Shown piece after piece: positions 34,576 through 44,600 of a stretch of 64,000 nt of DNA (its first letter is position 1; the number at the start of each line of letters is the position of its first letter). The DNA is from Aquibacillus halophilus (lineage in GTDB: Bacteria; Bacillota; Bacilli; Bacillales; Amphibacillaceae), in the NCBI RefSeq assembly GCF_009649745.1, contig NZ_WJNG01000011.1:1-64000 (forward strand), written 5' to 3'. The notes below the pieces were generated by a model. The model saw nothing but the letters and a program-made list of their open reading frames with translations, did not search any database and had not been told where the DNA came from. The translations under genes and the position numbers were made by a program.

Positions 34576-35483
34576 GTGGATTGCTCCTCTCTCTCTAAAA
34601 ATTGCTCCATGTGTCCTAATAGCTGATCTAAATTATCTATTAATGGTGAATGACCACAGTTTTTCATCTCAACATACTCAGCTCTACCTTGATAGTCTTC
34701 AAGGAGTTCCTTCGTCATTCTATCTGTAACGACTAGGTCCTGGTCACCTCTTATAACCAAGACAGGAATAGTAATGATGCTTACTTCATTTTTCCCCTTG
34801 GTTAACCCATTGTCATAGCCACTAATATTAAATAGATTTAACGCCTGGTAAGTTTCAGCTAAGTTTCGTTGTGTTAACATATCATCTAAGTACTTTTCAT
34901 ACCGCTCTGTATCTGGTTTGTTATTGGTGTAGATACCATAATCCCAGATCATTTTTAATACATTATGATCGCGATTATCGTAAGCTGTTTGAACGACTTT
35001 TGTTTTTCCTATGTCTTGTTTCACCTGCTCGAGTGTTTTTAGCCTCATTGTCGTATCCGGCAAGCCTTTTTCGTCTGTACCGAAGAACGGGTATCCTCTG
35101 GTAGAAGCTGACGCGATTAAGAGTAAGCGATTACAATAACCCGGATAATCGATACAAAATTGCTGACATACTGCCCCACCTAAAGACCAACCTACTAGAG
35201 CAAAATCAGACAAACCTAAATGATCTATGAATTCCTTAAGATCCTTCGAAAAATCTTGTATTGTTTCAATTGGTTTATGATAGGAAGATGTTCCAAAACC
35301 GCGCAAATCGATTGCATAAAGCTTATATTTGTTATCCATACTTTCTAGTACAAGATCCCAATGAACCGAAGAAGTCATATTCCCATGCACTAGAATTACT
35401 ACTTTTTCTCCACCGCTTCTTTCCCTATAACCTAATGTTTCACCGTTTTGGATTGTGGCTTGCTTTAAATCTAAACTGGACAT
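34572..35483 (-). CDS. alpha/beta hydrolase
   Basis: The 303 residues form an alpha/beta hydrolase with oxyanion-hole HGNMTSSVHWD near residue 33, the nucleophile elbow GWSLGGAV near 98, the acid in RGDQDLVV near 246 and the histidine in NCGHSPLI near 274. The layout recalls ring-cleavage hydrolases and enol-lactonases (MhpC/PcaD type), but esterase or thioesterase activity is equally possible. Overlap with the SDR gene and 16-base spacing from the KAS III-like gene show it belongs to the same operon. Confidence 0.9.
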   Translation of the reverse strand: MSSLDLKQATIQNGETLGYRERSGGEKVVILVHGNMTSSVHWDLVLESMDNKYKLYAIDLRGFGTSSYHKPIETIQDFSKDLKEFIDHLGLSDFALVGWSLGGAVCQQFCIDYPGYCNRLLLIASASTRGYPFFGTDEKGLPDTTMRLKTLEQVKQDIGKTKVVQTAYDNRDHNVLKMIWDYGIYTNNKPDTERYEKYLDDMLTQRNLAETYQALNLFNISGYDNGLTKGKNEVSIITIPVLVIRGDQDLVVTDRMTKELLEDYQGRAEYVEMKNCGHSPLIDNLDQLLGHMEQFLEREEQST

Positions 35484-35499
35484 ACTTTCACCCTTTCTA

Positions 35500-36504
35500 T
35501 TACCCCCAACGAATTACGTTAGCTCCCCAGGCATAGCCAATTCCTGCGCTTACTAAAACAACAATATCACCCTTTTTCAACATCCCTTGTTGATCTGCAA
35601 GTTGTAAAGAAATTATTTGATCGATTTGACCAATATGTCCGTAATTTTCTAGATAAATAGATTTTTCAGATGATACACCTAATTCATCCAATACATAATG
35701 ATGGGCAGAACGTTTCATATGGAGCATGGCAACATAATCAATATCTTCTTGACTATACCCACTTTTGGTCAAAGCCTTTCGAATGCATTCTAAGAAATTC
35801 TTAATTGATTTCTCTTCTAAGCGTTCCTTCATGCCCTTTGGATCCAATACATCCAACTGATATTTTCCTGCTTGCAGGTTATCCACAGTGATTGGATTTT
35901 TGGTACCCCCTGCAGTTACTACTACATCTTCGGAAAATGATCCATCGGTAATTAGATGACTTCCTAGCACTACGTTTCTATTAATATCTCGTTCTAGTAT
36001 TATTGCACCGCCACCAGCACCGAGATTATACATAAACCTTGTTCTAGGGTTCTGATAGTTAATAAAATCAACGTTACGGTAGCCACCCGCTAACAATACC
36101 GTTTTAATGGTTTCATCCGCGATCATCATGTCCTTTGCCATCTTGATCGCCATGATTGTTGTGCCGCACCGAAGTGCCACATCAAATGCCCATGCATTAA
36201 TTGCTCCTACCTCTTGCTGAAGCTTAATTGCTGCTGTCCATAACGGATATTCTTTGTGTTCCTCGCCAATATAGATAACCAAATCTATATCAGTTGGATT
36301 AATACCTGCTCTATCAATTGCTTCCTTCGCTGCTTCGACACCCATTGCACAAGTATGATCGTCAGGACCAGGTAATGGTTTTTCTTTGATCCCCATTTTT
36401 TGCTCAATAACTTCTATCGGAAGCCCTGATTGCTCCGCTAATTCTTTAGAAGTCATTTTTTGATTTGGGATGTAAATACCAGTACTTCTTATGCCGACAT
36501 TCAT
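35500..36504 (-). CDS. KAS III-like condensing enzyme with altered triad
   Basis: About 334 residues of the thiolase-fold KAS III (FabH) family. The active cysteine is in ALRCGTTIM near residue 110 and the histidine in AMLHMKRSAHH near 246. Where FabH has its catalytic asparagine (YGNTSAAS), this protein reads YGHIGQID, so the asparagine is replaced by histidine. Such a change argues against a normal decarboxylating fatty-acid initiation enzyme and for acyl transfer or a related reaction. The start is the ATG after GGGGGAAGAGCTT; an in-frame ATG 15 bases earlier has no ribosome site. It sits inside the catabolic operon. Confidence 0.88.
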   Translation of the reverse strand: MNVGIRSTGIYIPNQKMTSKELAEQSGLPIEVIEQKMGIKEKPLPGPDDHTCAMGVEAAKEAIDRAGINPTDIDLVIYIGEEHKEYPLWTAAIKLQQEVGAINAWAFDVALRCGTTIMAIKMAKDMMIADETIKTVLLAGGYRNVDFINYQNPRTRFMYNLGAGGGAIILERDINRNVVLGSHLITDGSFSEDVVVTAGGTKNPITVDNLQAGKYQLDVLDPKGMKERLEEKSIKNFLECIRKALTKSGYSQEDIDYVAMLHMKRSAHHYVLDELGVSSEKSIYLENYGHIGQIDQIISLQLADQQGMLKKGDIVVLVSAGIGYAWGANVIRWG

Positions 36505-36522
36505 AAGCTCTTCCCCCATTTA

Positions 36523-36702
36523 CTAGCTCTGTATGTTATTAACTGTTTGTTTCATATAATTCATTGCTTCCTCAAACGAATCAAAGGAAAGTTCGCTTTC
36601 TTCTTGAACATGTGTCAACTTGATTCGGTAATCCTTCTTTTCCGGTTTATCAGATTCAATAATGTGACATCTAACTATGAATGAAGTAATTAACTGGCTC
36701 AA
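36523..36702 (-). CDS. 59-residue conserved-looking small protein
   Basis: This small gene starts with TTG at 36702 behind AAAGGAGG (seven bases away) and ends 19 bases before the KAS III-like gene. The product has one cysteine and an alternating pattern (DYRIKLTHVQEESELSFDS) followed by a helix (FEEAMNYMKQTV), suggesting a small alpha-beta fold. No family is recognised. Its strong ribosome site and its place in the operon between LivM and the KAS III-like gene suggest a partner of the enzymes, perhaps an accessory subunit. Confidence 0.7.
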   Translation of the reverse strand: MSQLITSFIVRCHIIESDKPEKKDYRIKLTHVQEESELSFDSFEEAMNYMKQTVNNIQS

Positions 36703-36715
36703 ATCACATCCTCCT

Positions 36716-37732
36716 TTAACCCGCCATTTTATCTTCTGATTTAATTTCCTTATTGTCCTGTCGTTTTTTCCTCTTTTTCCTATACAACTCCTGTATTGTT
36801 CCTGCAATTCCTTTCGGGAAAAAGATAACTGCTAATATATATACCGCACCAAATAGTATGATCCATCGTTCAAATATCCAATGTACATCAGATAAATCAG
36901 ATAACCAATGATGCGCAAACTCTATTAGAGCGGCTCCAATAATCGGCCCAACTAATGTACCAACTCCACCGATAATGGTCATTAATAACGCGTCTAGGGT
37001 TACTTCAGTAGCAAACACACTCGTGTCGACAAATCGTAGTGATAGCATATATAAGACACCTGCAATACTAGCCACAACACCTGACACAACACTGACAATC
37101 ACTTTATAATGTAATACCTTATAGCCTAACGATTCTGTACGCCCTTCATTTTCTCGAATCGCCATTAGTACTCTTCCAAGTGGAGAGTTAGTAAATCGTC
37201 TCAATCCAAAGAAAAAAAGAACCATTACTATTAAACAAACAAGGTACAGATTTGTCCGATCCTTGAAAAATTCCGGAACTGAAATGGTAAAACCATCAGC
37301 TCCACCTGTTACACTTCTCCATTTTTCAGCAGCAACTAAAAATAGACCTGCTAGAGCTAATGTCAGCATTGCATAGAAGTGACTTTTTAATCGCAAAGTA
37401 AGAATACCAACAACAAAACTTACAATTGCTGCTAATAAGACAGCTATTAAAACTCCAACAATTAAATAAAACATCGTCGGTTCATTTAGATCAAATACAA
37501 TCGCTATTGAGTAAGCACCAATACCAAAGAACATCGCGTGTCCAAATGAAACGATACCTGTGTATCCCAACAGTAGATCATAACTCATTGCAAATATACC
37601 AAAGATGAATATTTGCATAACTAGAAACATGATACTTCTTCCTGACATCATAAAGGGAAGAATAAATAACAAGGAAGCTATAACTAAATAAATCCACGTA
37701 CTTTTTTCGAAGTTTAAGCGTAACTGTTGCAT
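36716..37732 (-). CDS. livM: branched-chain amino acid-type ABC transporter permease (LivM)
   Basis: A 338-residue inner-membrane protein with about nine to ten hydrophobic segments and the LivM signatures GYTGIVSFGHAMFFGIGAY and RENEGRTESLGYKV (coupling loop). It pairs with LivH to form the channel of a Liv-type importer. The ATG directly follows the livH stop. The C-terminal tail is strongly basic. The substrate need not be an amino acid: this importer class also serves aromatic and other carboxylates. Confidence 0.93.
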   Translation of the reverse strand: MQQLRLNFEKSTWIYLVIASLLFILPFMMSGRSIMFLVMQIFIFGIFAMSYDLLLGYTGIVSFGHAMFFGIGAYSIAIVFDLNEPTMFYLIVGVLIAVLLAAIVSFVVGILTLRLKSHFYAMLTLALAGLFLVAAEKWRSVTGGADGFTISVPEFFKDRTNLYLVCLIVMVLFFFGLRRFTNSPLGRVLMAIRENEGRTESLGYKVLHYKVIVSVVSGVVASIAGVLYMLSLRFVDTSVFATEVTLDALLMTIIGGVGTLVGPIIGAALIEFAHHWLSDLSDVHWIFERWIILFGAVYILAVIFFPKGIAGTIQELYRKKRKKRQDNKEIKSEDKMAG

Positions 37733-38596
37733 TTATTTCACCCCTACCCTAAATAGTCCCTGTGGTCTGAAAATAAGGACTACTGTCATTAATAGCATGT
37801 TTACGGCTAGTGAAAGTGCTGGGACATAATAAGCCATGTATGCTTGCGCAAGCCCAACTAATATTGCGGCGAGCAACGATCCAGAAAAACTTCCCATTCC
37901 ACCAATAACTACAACAATGAATGCTAAAATACCAAATTCTAAACCCATCTCTGCATAGATTACACCCGAGTATGGAGCCATCAACATGCCACCCAGTGCT
38001 GCCATTGCTGCACCAACCATAAACACCAGCATGAATACTAAGCGAATATTAACTCCTAGGGTTTGCACCATTTCCTTATTCATAACTCCCGCTCTAACAA
38101 TTAGACCAATTCTAGTTCGTTTTAGGATCAAGGAAGTTACTCCAAAAACTATAAAACCTACCAATATAATAAATAATCGATACTTTATTAAAATAACGTC
38201 ACCAACCATAAAGCTACCCTGTAAATACTCTGGAGCAGTTGCCGCTTTTTGGTCTGGACCAAATACTACTTTTATTAGCTCTGATAATACAAGCATCAAA
38301 CCTAAAGTAATTAATATTTGCTGTACATGATTCCCGTAAACTGGTCGGATAATTAAATATTCAATTATTGCACCAAGTATTAGCCCTGTAATAATTGCCC
38401 CGACTATTCCTAACCAAAAACTACCAGTTAAGTCATAAACCCAAACCCCACTGAATGCACCCCATACAAATAAACCACCATGGGCAAAGTTTAGTACATC
38501 CATTAATCCAAAAATAAGTGTGAGTCCAGCAGCTAAAAGAAAAATAAGCATTCCAGTTGCTAATCCGTTTACTGTTAAACTAAAAAAAAGATCCAT
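37733..38596 (-). CDS. livH: branched-chain amino acid-type ABC transporter permease (LivH)
   Basis: About 287 residues with eight or so transmembrane segments and the LivH signatures GLMDVLNFAHGG and LGVNIRLVFM (coupling loop). The start ATG lies seven bases after AGGAGG; a GTG six bases earlier is in frame. It is 11 bases downstream of livF. Confidence 0.93.
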   Translation of the reverse strand: MDLFFSLTVNGLATGMLIFLLAAGLTLIFGLMDVLNFAHGGLFVWGAFSGVWVYDLTGSFWLGIVGAIITGLILGAIIEYLIIRPVYGNHVQQILITLGLMLVLSELIKVVFGPDQKAATAPEYLQGSFMVGDVILIKYRLFIILVGFIVFGVTSLILKRTRIGLIVRAGVMNKEMVQTLGVNIRLVFMLVFMVGAAMAALGGMLMAPYSGVIYAEMGLEFGILAFIVVVIGGMGSFSGSLLAAILVGLAQAYMAYYVPALSLAVNMLLMTVVLIFRPQGLFRVGVK

Positions 38597-38607
38597 AACC
38601 ACACCTC

Positions 38608-39318
38608 CTAAGCAATTCCAAGGTATTTTTTCATTAAGTTTTTATCCTGTTTAAGATCACTCATCATTCCATTGTGAACCGTTTTTCCGTCATCAATAAT
38701 ATGAAAGCTATCACCTATTTTGCTAGCCATCATAAAGTTTTGCTCTACAAGTACAATTGTTGTTTTTTCCTTCATGTATAAAATAGATTCCATTACTTTT
38801 TCGACGATAATTGGAGCTAGCCCCTTGCTTGGCTCATCAATTAAGAGTAATTCATTGTCGTTTACATAAGCACGGGCAATTGCCAACATTTGTTTTTGAC
38901 CCCCACTTAATTGACCTCCAGGCTTTTTCCAAAACTTTTTTAGATCCGGAAACAATTCCAATACCCACTCTAGATGTTCCGTTGTAGTCTCATCTTCCTT
39001 CTGCATCGCAACACGAATATTTTCTCCCACTGTTAAGTCACCAAATATCCCCTGATCTTCAGGGACATACCCAATGCCATTTCTTGCAATCATATGTGGT
39101 TTCCATTTATTAATCACTTGACCCTTATAACTAACTGTTCCTTCTGTTGGTGGATTAAGTCCCATAATCGATCGTAGAGTAGTAGTTTTTCCAGCACCAT
39201 TTCTTCCTAACAGAACAGTAACTTCACCTTTAGGCACTTCAAATGAAATGTCATGTAAGATGTGAAATTGGTTAATATGCGTCTGTACGTTATTTAATTC
39301 AAGCAAGGTGCTCATCAT
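38608..39318 (-). CDS. livF: ABC transporter ATP-binding protein (LivF)
   Basis: A 236-residue ATPase with Walker A GRNGAGKTT near residue 38, signature LSGGQKQM near 138, Walker B LLLIDEPSKGLAP and the H-loop region EQNF; the asparagine in place of the usual switch histidine is typical of LivF. It overlaps livG by 20 bases. Confidence 0.95.
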   Translation of the reverse strand: MMSTLLELNNVQTHINQFHILHDISFEVPKGEVTVLLGRNGAGKTTTLRSIMGLNPPTEGTVSYKGQVINKWKPHMIARNGIGYVPEDQGIFGDLTVGENIRVAMQKEDETTTEHLEWVLELFPDLKKFWKKPGGQLSGGQKQMLAIARAYVNDNELLLIDEPSKGLAPIIVEKVMESILYMKEKTTIVLVEQNFMMASKIGDSFHIIDDGKTVHNGMMSDLKQDKNLMKKYLGIA

Positions 39319-40075
39319 ATGATCCTCCTAAATAGGCAGATTGAACCTTCTCGTTATCCATAATTTCAGCAGGAGTACCTCTAGCAAGCAACTCACCATG
39401 AAATAAGACCATAACCTCATCAGATAAATCGAGAATCATATCCATTTTGTGCTCTATTAATACGATGGTTCTATCTCCTTGCTCTTTAATTTTCTTAATT
39501 ACTTCTAATATTGCGGGTACTTCCTCGATTGACATTCCTGCAGTTGGTTCATCAAGTAATAATACTTCTGTCTCTAAGGCTAAAAGCATAGCAATTTCTA
39601 GTTTTCTTTTTTCTCCATGTGCAAGATTGCTAGCTATTACTGTTGCTTTATTGTTTAGTAACACTGTTTCTAGTAGAGATAAAGCTTTCTCTTCAAATTG
39701 CTTGTAGTGCTTATAATGAGCAAAGATTTGATAGCGTACCTTTGCCTGGGATTGGACTGCAAGCCTGACATTCTCTAAAACAGTTAAATTTGGGAAAACG
39801 TTAGTTATCTGGAAGGATCTCCCAATTCCAAGTCGTGCTCTATCAGTGGGTGAAAATGAAGTTATGTCTTGGCCTTTAAAAAATATTTTTCCTGCAGTCG
39901 GAGAAAGTTGACCACTTAGTAGATTGAATAACGTTGTTTTACCAGCCCCATTTGGGCCTATTACTGAAGTAAACTGCTTCTCCAAAATAGATATGGATAT
40001 CTGATTGACAGCTATATGTCCACCGAAAGCTATCGATAAACCTTTTGATTCAAGTATTGTTTCCAACGGAATCAC
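39299..40075 (-). CDS. livG: ABC transporter ATP-binding protein (LivG)
   Basis: A 258-residue ATPase with Walker A GPNGAGKTT near residue 40, LSPTDRARLGIGRSFQ (LivG-specific insertion), a signature region LAHGEKRKLEIA, Walker B VLLLDEPTAGM and IEHKM. The start could be GTG 40075 or TTG 40066; the latter has GGGGTG six bases upstream. A hairpin pair lies between it and the binding-protein gene. Confidence 0.94.
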   Translation of the reverse strand: MIPLETILESKGLSIAFGGHIAVNQISISILEKQFTSVIGPNGAGKTTLFNLLSGQLSPTAGKIFFKGQDITSFSPTDRARLGIGRSFQITNVFPNLTVLENVRLAVQSQAKVRYQIFAHYKHYKQFEEKALSLLETVLLNNKATVIASNLAHGEKRKLEIAMLLALETEVLLLDEPTAGMSIEEVPAILEVIKKIKEQGDRTIVLIEHKMDMILDLSDEVMVLFHGELLARGTPAEIMDNEKVQSAYLGGSYDEHLA

Positions 40076-40108
40076 CCCATAACTTAGAAATCTTCTTTTT
40101 GTAAAATC

Positions 40109-40182
40109 ATACCCTCACCTAAAAGGTGGTAAGGGTATTTAAAACATAATCCAACCACCAATGGGAGAGATCCCATTGGTGG
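40109..40182 (-). terminator. double hairpin between the binding protein and livG
   Basis: Stem one CCACCAATGGGA/TCCCATTGGTGG (40155-40182) is perfect; stem two ATACCC..CACC/GGTG..GGGTAT (40109-40139) follows. Neither has a strong T run. Such hairpins often protect or partly terminate the transcript so the binding protein is made in excess over the membrane parts. Confidence 0.65.
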
Positions 40183-40192
40183 AAGTTCTACT

Positions 40193-41482
40193 TTATTGAT
40201 TCATGATTGGAGGCTCTGTTTCTTCCGGCTCTAATACTCTGTTTAGAACTGGTACGGGATAGTCAAATCCTTCTTTTTCTTCCAATGTAATCGCATACAA
40301 AGATTGTAATGCCTGATGATCCTCAGGACGGAAAGTCATCGTTCCTTTCGGAGTTTCAAAACTCATCCCTTCCATCGTATCGATTAACAAGTCTGCATTC
40401 GTGTCGCCCTCTGTTTGGGTTAACGCTTCGACTATTGAGATTGCTGCGCTCATTCCACCTGGCGTAAATAGATCTGGTACCGCACCATCAAAACGTTTTT
40501 TATGCTCTTCTACTAGCCAGTCATTGACTTCATTATCAGGTAGGTCATGATAATAAACAGTGAATCCTTCCATACCCACTAATGGTTGCATTGTTGCTAA
40601 CGCTGCAATGTCTGGTGCCCCAGTAGATATTTTAATTCCCCTATCCTGTAATTTCATATCAGCAATTTGGTTCCAAGGAGTATTTGCTCCAGCCCAAATA
40701 ACAAATAGATAATCGGGTTCAGAGTTAATTATCTTTTGAATATTAGCCGTAAAGTCAGTTGCAGCTGGATCTGCATATTCTTCATGAACAATTTCTGCAC
40801 CTAAATCCTCTGCAGCCTTTACAAATGCGGAAACTCCATCACGCCCGAATGCATAATCTGGTGCAAGAGTAGCTATTTTAACTCCTTCATCAGCGATAGC
40901 TGCTGCGCCTGCAACAGCATCTTGAGAAGAATTTCTTCCAGTACGGAAGATGTACTCGTTAAACTCAGATCCTGTAATACTATCAGCTACGGCAGGTTCA
41001 ACAACCATAATTTTTTTATATTCCTCAGCTAGTGGTGTTACAGCAAGCGTATCTCCAGAACTTGATGATCCCACTAAGAAATCAACACCATCATCCTCAA
41101 TCAACTTTAGTGCTTTTTGCCTTGCAACCTTTGGGTCTGTCTCAGTATCTTCAAAAATTACTTCTATCTTCTTTCCAGCAACTTCGCCTGTTCCACCTGT
41201 TGCATAATCAATCCCAAGTTCAAAACCATTTTTCGTCTGTACACCATAAGCCTCAAGTGCACCTGTTAAGGAAGCTAAAACACCAATTTTCACTGTTTCC
41301 ATTGGTTCCTCTTCCTCTGCGGTAGTGTCAGTTTCTTCTGCTTCTGTATCCGTCTCTGTTTCCGTTTCGGTTTCTGTTTCAGCATCTGTTTCAGAAGCTT
41401 CTTCATCATTTCCACAAGCAACCATAAACACTACAAGTAAAAGACTCATAAATAGTACACTTAAATATTGCTTCCACGCCAT
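40193..41482 (-). CDS. Liv-type ABC transporter substrate-binding lipoprotein
   Basis: The 429 residues begin with a lipoprotein signal ending FMVACGND, then an acidic linker of alternating glutamate and threonine (about residues 28-60), and a type I periplasmic-binding fold with VKIGVLASLTGALEAYG, the hallmark of LivJ/LivK-like proteins. The ligand pocket cannot be read by eye, so the substrate is open. First gene of the transport and catabolic operon, behind a SARP-type promoter at 41525-41556. The repetitive linker codons could vary by slippage. Confidence 0.93.
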   Translation of the reverse strand: MAWKQYLSVLFMSLLLVVFMVACGNDEEASETDAETETETETETDTEAEETDTTAEEEEPMETVKIGVLASLTGALEAYGVQTKNGFELGIDYATGGTGEVAGKKIEVIFEDTETDPKVARQKALKLIEDDGVDFLVGSSSSGDTLAVTPLAEEYKKIMVVEPAVADSITGSEFNEYIFRTGRNSSQDAVAGAAAIADEGVKIATLAPDYAFGRDGVSAFVKAAEDLGAEIVHEEYADPAATDFTANIQKIINSEPDYLFVIWAGANTPWNQIADMKLQDRGIKISTGAPDIAALATMQPLVGMEGFTVYYHDLPDNEVNDWLVEEHKKRFDGAVPDLFTPGGMSAAISIVEALTQTEGDTNADLLIDTMEGMSFETPKGTMTFRPEDHQALQSLYAITLEEKEGFDYPVPVLNRVLEPEETEPPIMNQ

Positions 41483-41524
41483 CTTATTTTCCCCCTTGAT
41501 TTTGTAAGATTACCTACTGAGGTC

Positions 41525-41556
41525 ATCATAATTAAACAAAGTTACAACGGAGTTAC
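41525..41556 (-). promoter_or_regulatory. SARP-type operator and -10 box of the catabolic operon
   Basis: On the minus strand GTAACTC (41550-41556), four bases, GTAACTT (41539-41545), eight bases, then TATGAT (41525-41530). Heptamer direct repeats with 11-bp period whose last copy ends 8 bp before the -10 box are the known arrangement for SARP activators (such as ActII-ORF4 and DnrI), which replace a -35 box. The upstream neighbour encodes a protein with this DNA-binding domain. The operator begins directly at the T run of that gene's terminator. Confidence 0.75.
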
Positions 41557-41586
41557 AAAAAAAGACTTCCTTCATATCGGAAGTCA
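41556..41586 (-). terminator. terminator of the BTAD regulator gene
   Basis: On the minus strand GACTTCC (41579-41585) and GGAAGTC (41564-41570) form a stem followed by TTTTTTT. It separates the regulator from the operon it probably controls. Confidence 0.85.
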
Positions 41587-41623
41587 TATTTAGAATACAT
41601 ATAGAGATAATACTACCAATCGT

Positions 41624-44600
41624 TCAATCAAATAGATTCATTTCAACTGCCTCTCTAATCATCCGGTACATTTCTTTGGTATGTTCCATTGGCTCAACGC
41701 CTAACTCAGCGATCAATATCTTTTTACATTTGTTAAACCATTTAATTGCTTGTGGTCTATTGTTTTTCTGGTAATAACAATACATAAGCAAACGATATGC
41801 CTCTTCCCAAGTGTTGTCTTCCATGAGTATTTTTTCGCACCAGTAAATACACAACTCAAAGTCATGTAATCGCACGGAAACCTGAGCTATTTTTTCAGCA
41901 GCACGTAAATAAATAACCTGTAAGCGCTCTCTTTCCGTTAAACACCAATCCTCAAACCTTCTATCTGGTAGATAATCCCCTTCATATAAATTCAACCCCC
42001 TATTTAACAGTTCCTTCGCCTGGTACGGATCATTTTCTGCCAAACCTTTAGACACCCACTCTTCAAATAAAAGCGTGTCCAATTGATAGACTGAATCATT
42101 ATTTATCCCATAAAAACTTCCTTTACGTTTAATAAAGAATGAATCTTCTCTCGCTTTTCTATGGGGTTCAATTGTTTTGAGCAGTGAATTAAATGAAACT
42201 TTGAAGCTCCGATTAGCTGCATCATCATCTTGATCAGGCCAAATTTCTCGGTAGATGACTTCTCTTGCTATTAACTTATTTTTATTCGTAATGAAAAATT
42301 CAAACAATTCTTTCGCTTTGCCTCTTTGCCAGTCTGTCTCTTCAATGAAGATATTACCCAATTGAAGTCTTAATTTGCCAAGCGTTTGAATTTTCAATGT
42401 ATAACCTGGATGATTTTCAATGCTACTCAAACCTAATTCGGAAATGATCTTAGAGATAAACAAGCTATGAATATTACTTTTTTGAGCTTGTAGCAACAAT
42501 GGAACTAAGCTCTGAATATCATATGGACCAAATGTGGTTCGTTTTGTTAGAAAAAATTCATAACCACCTGTTTGTATCTCGGTTAAGAAATGTCGAATTT
42601 CTTCTTCAAATAGCTCTAAGTCTTCTGTCTTATATGAAATGTATGATTTCCAAAAGGACGTCAACATAATACCATACCTGTCTCCGCACTGTTCAAACTG
42701 TATTTTCACTTCTTCTAATACCTTATAAGCATTTTCATATCTTTCACAATAGATAGAGGATATTCCCATACATAATTGTATTAATGTAGATAGCCACAAA
42801 TCCTTTACTTTTTCCGTTTCATACAACCCTTTTTGTCCAGCTTCAATTGCTCTATCGTATCTTCCTTGTTTTCCATAAAGGATACATAAACCCATGTAAG
42901 GCTCAGCCTTACCCCTAGATACATCAATTTTCTCCATTATATCTAAAGATGTCTGGTAACATTTCTCAGCTAGTACTACCTCATAACGGTCAATCAACTG
43001 TACAGCGTGCCCCATTCGCATCCAACCACATGCTTCAACAAAAGGCGACTGTATATCCATTCCAAGCTTCATTCCCTGCTCCGCGTATTTCTTACCATCC
43101 TCTGGATTTCCTAAAAAGGATTCAATAATAGCCAATAAAATGTCTGTCTCACGGTGCGATTGGGAAAGGTGGACCGTATCCTGATCTTTTCTGGAATTCT
43201 TTCGTTTCAAGAGAAGTTCTTTGGCATTAATTAGCCTACCAGTTCGTAGGTAAAGACGAGCTTTTAGATTACCGTCTTCTAATGGTAGATCAAGAGATTC
43301 AGCGCGTTCATACCACTTTTCGGCCTTTATTGCTTGACCGGAGTTGAGTAAATTTTCCGCCAATAATTGATACAACTTGGCCATCTCTTCTTTTCTTCCA
43401 CTTGATTCCTCTCTCAGAGTGATCGCCCTTTGCAGTACTCGTTCCGCCTTGTCAGGTTGAATAGTATCTAAATATATTCTCGCAATTCCCTCTAAGGCTA
43501 TACTTGTTAAATAGCGATCATCATTACTTTCACCTATCTTGATTGCCTTCTTATAACAGGATTCAGACCATTCATAGGAAGACCTAAATCGGTTAATTTC
43601 ACCTTGATAAAACCAAAGAATAGGAAATTGGTCGTTCAGATCACTCGGAATCGGTTTTAAATACTCCAATAGGGTCTGAAGTTTCCCATTCTTTAGCATC
43701 ACCCTACCATGATTACTTATCAGTTTTGCTATATGCCCATATTCGTTTATTTGCAGGTAATGATGAATAGCACTCTCTATATTTATACCTTCATATATGT
43801 TTGCTGCTCTTCTATTTAATTTTTGATACTCATCACCATGTTTCAATCTCAACTGATTTTGTAAGAACTCCTTAAACAGTGCATGATATCTGTAATTTCT
43901 TCCGTCTATTTCTTGAACAAAAACGCTTTGTTCGGATAGATTAGACAAAATAGACTCGGAACCATTTACTTCTAACACTGCATCACACATCTCAGGTGAC
44001 AATTCGTCCAATATACTTGTCTGTAGCAAGAACTGTTGATTAATTAGCGATTGTTTTGATAATACTTCCAAGGCCAAAAAGTCGAATAAATCTTGTAATG
44101 TTTCTTTGCGATTATCCAGAATATAACTAGGAGATATGCTGTTTTGCAGATTATCAGCTAACATGCTAAATGCGATAGCCCAGCCTTCTGTTAATTGATT
44201 TATTTTATCTAGTTCAGTTTTTTCCAGGGAAATATTATATGTATCCTCTAGAAGATGCTCCATTTCATCTAAGCTTAACAACAAATCTTCTTGTGAGATT
44301 TCTAATAGCTCTCCCTTAACTTTTAGAGAGGTCAAAATACCCCAATTTAGTTTGTTGCGACTAGAAATAACCACGCGAAGATTAGCAGGTATATGCTCTA
44401 AAAAGTATTTCATCCATTTTTCAATTGTTCCGGATTTCTGAATGTGATGATAGTCATCCAAAATTAAAATGATTTTTTGTTCTAATCTAACAGCCTCATT
44501 CACTAGCATGGAAACTAGTAACCAAATTTGTTCATCACTAATATACTCATTTAAGAACTTGAGTTCAGCTAAGATCGATTCACCGTATTCTGGATGTTTA

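Noticed and set aside
41325-41507. Plus-strand frame rich in serine and valine repeats opposite the binding protein
   Set aside because: It is the reverse reading of the repetitive Glu-Thr codons of the lipoprotein linker.
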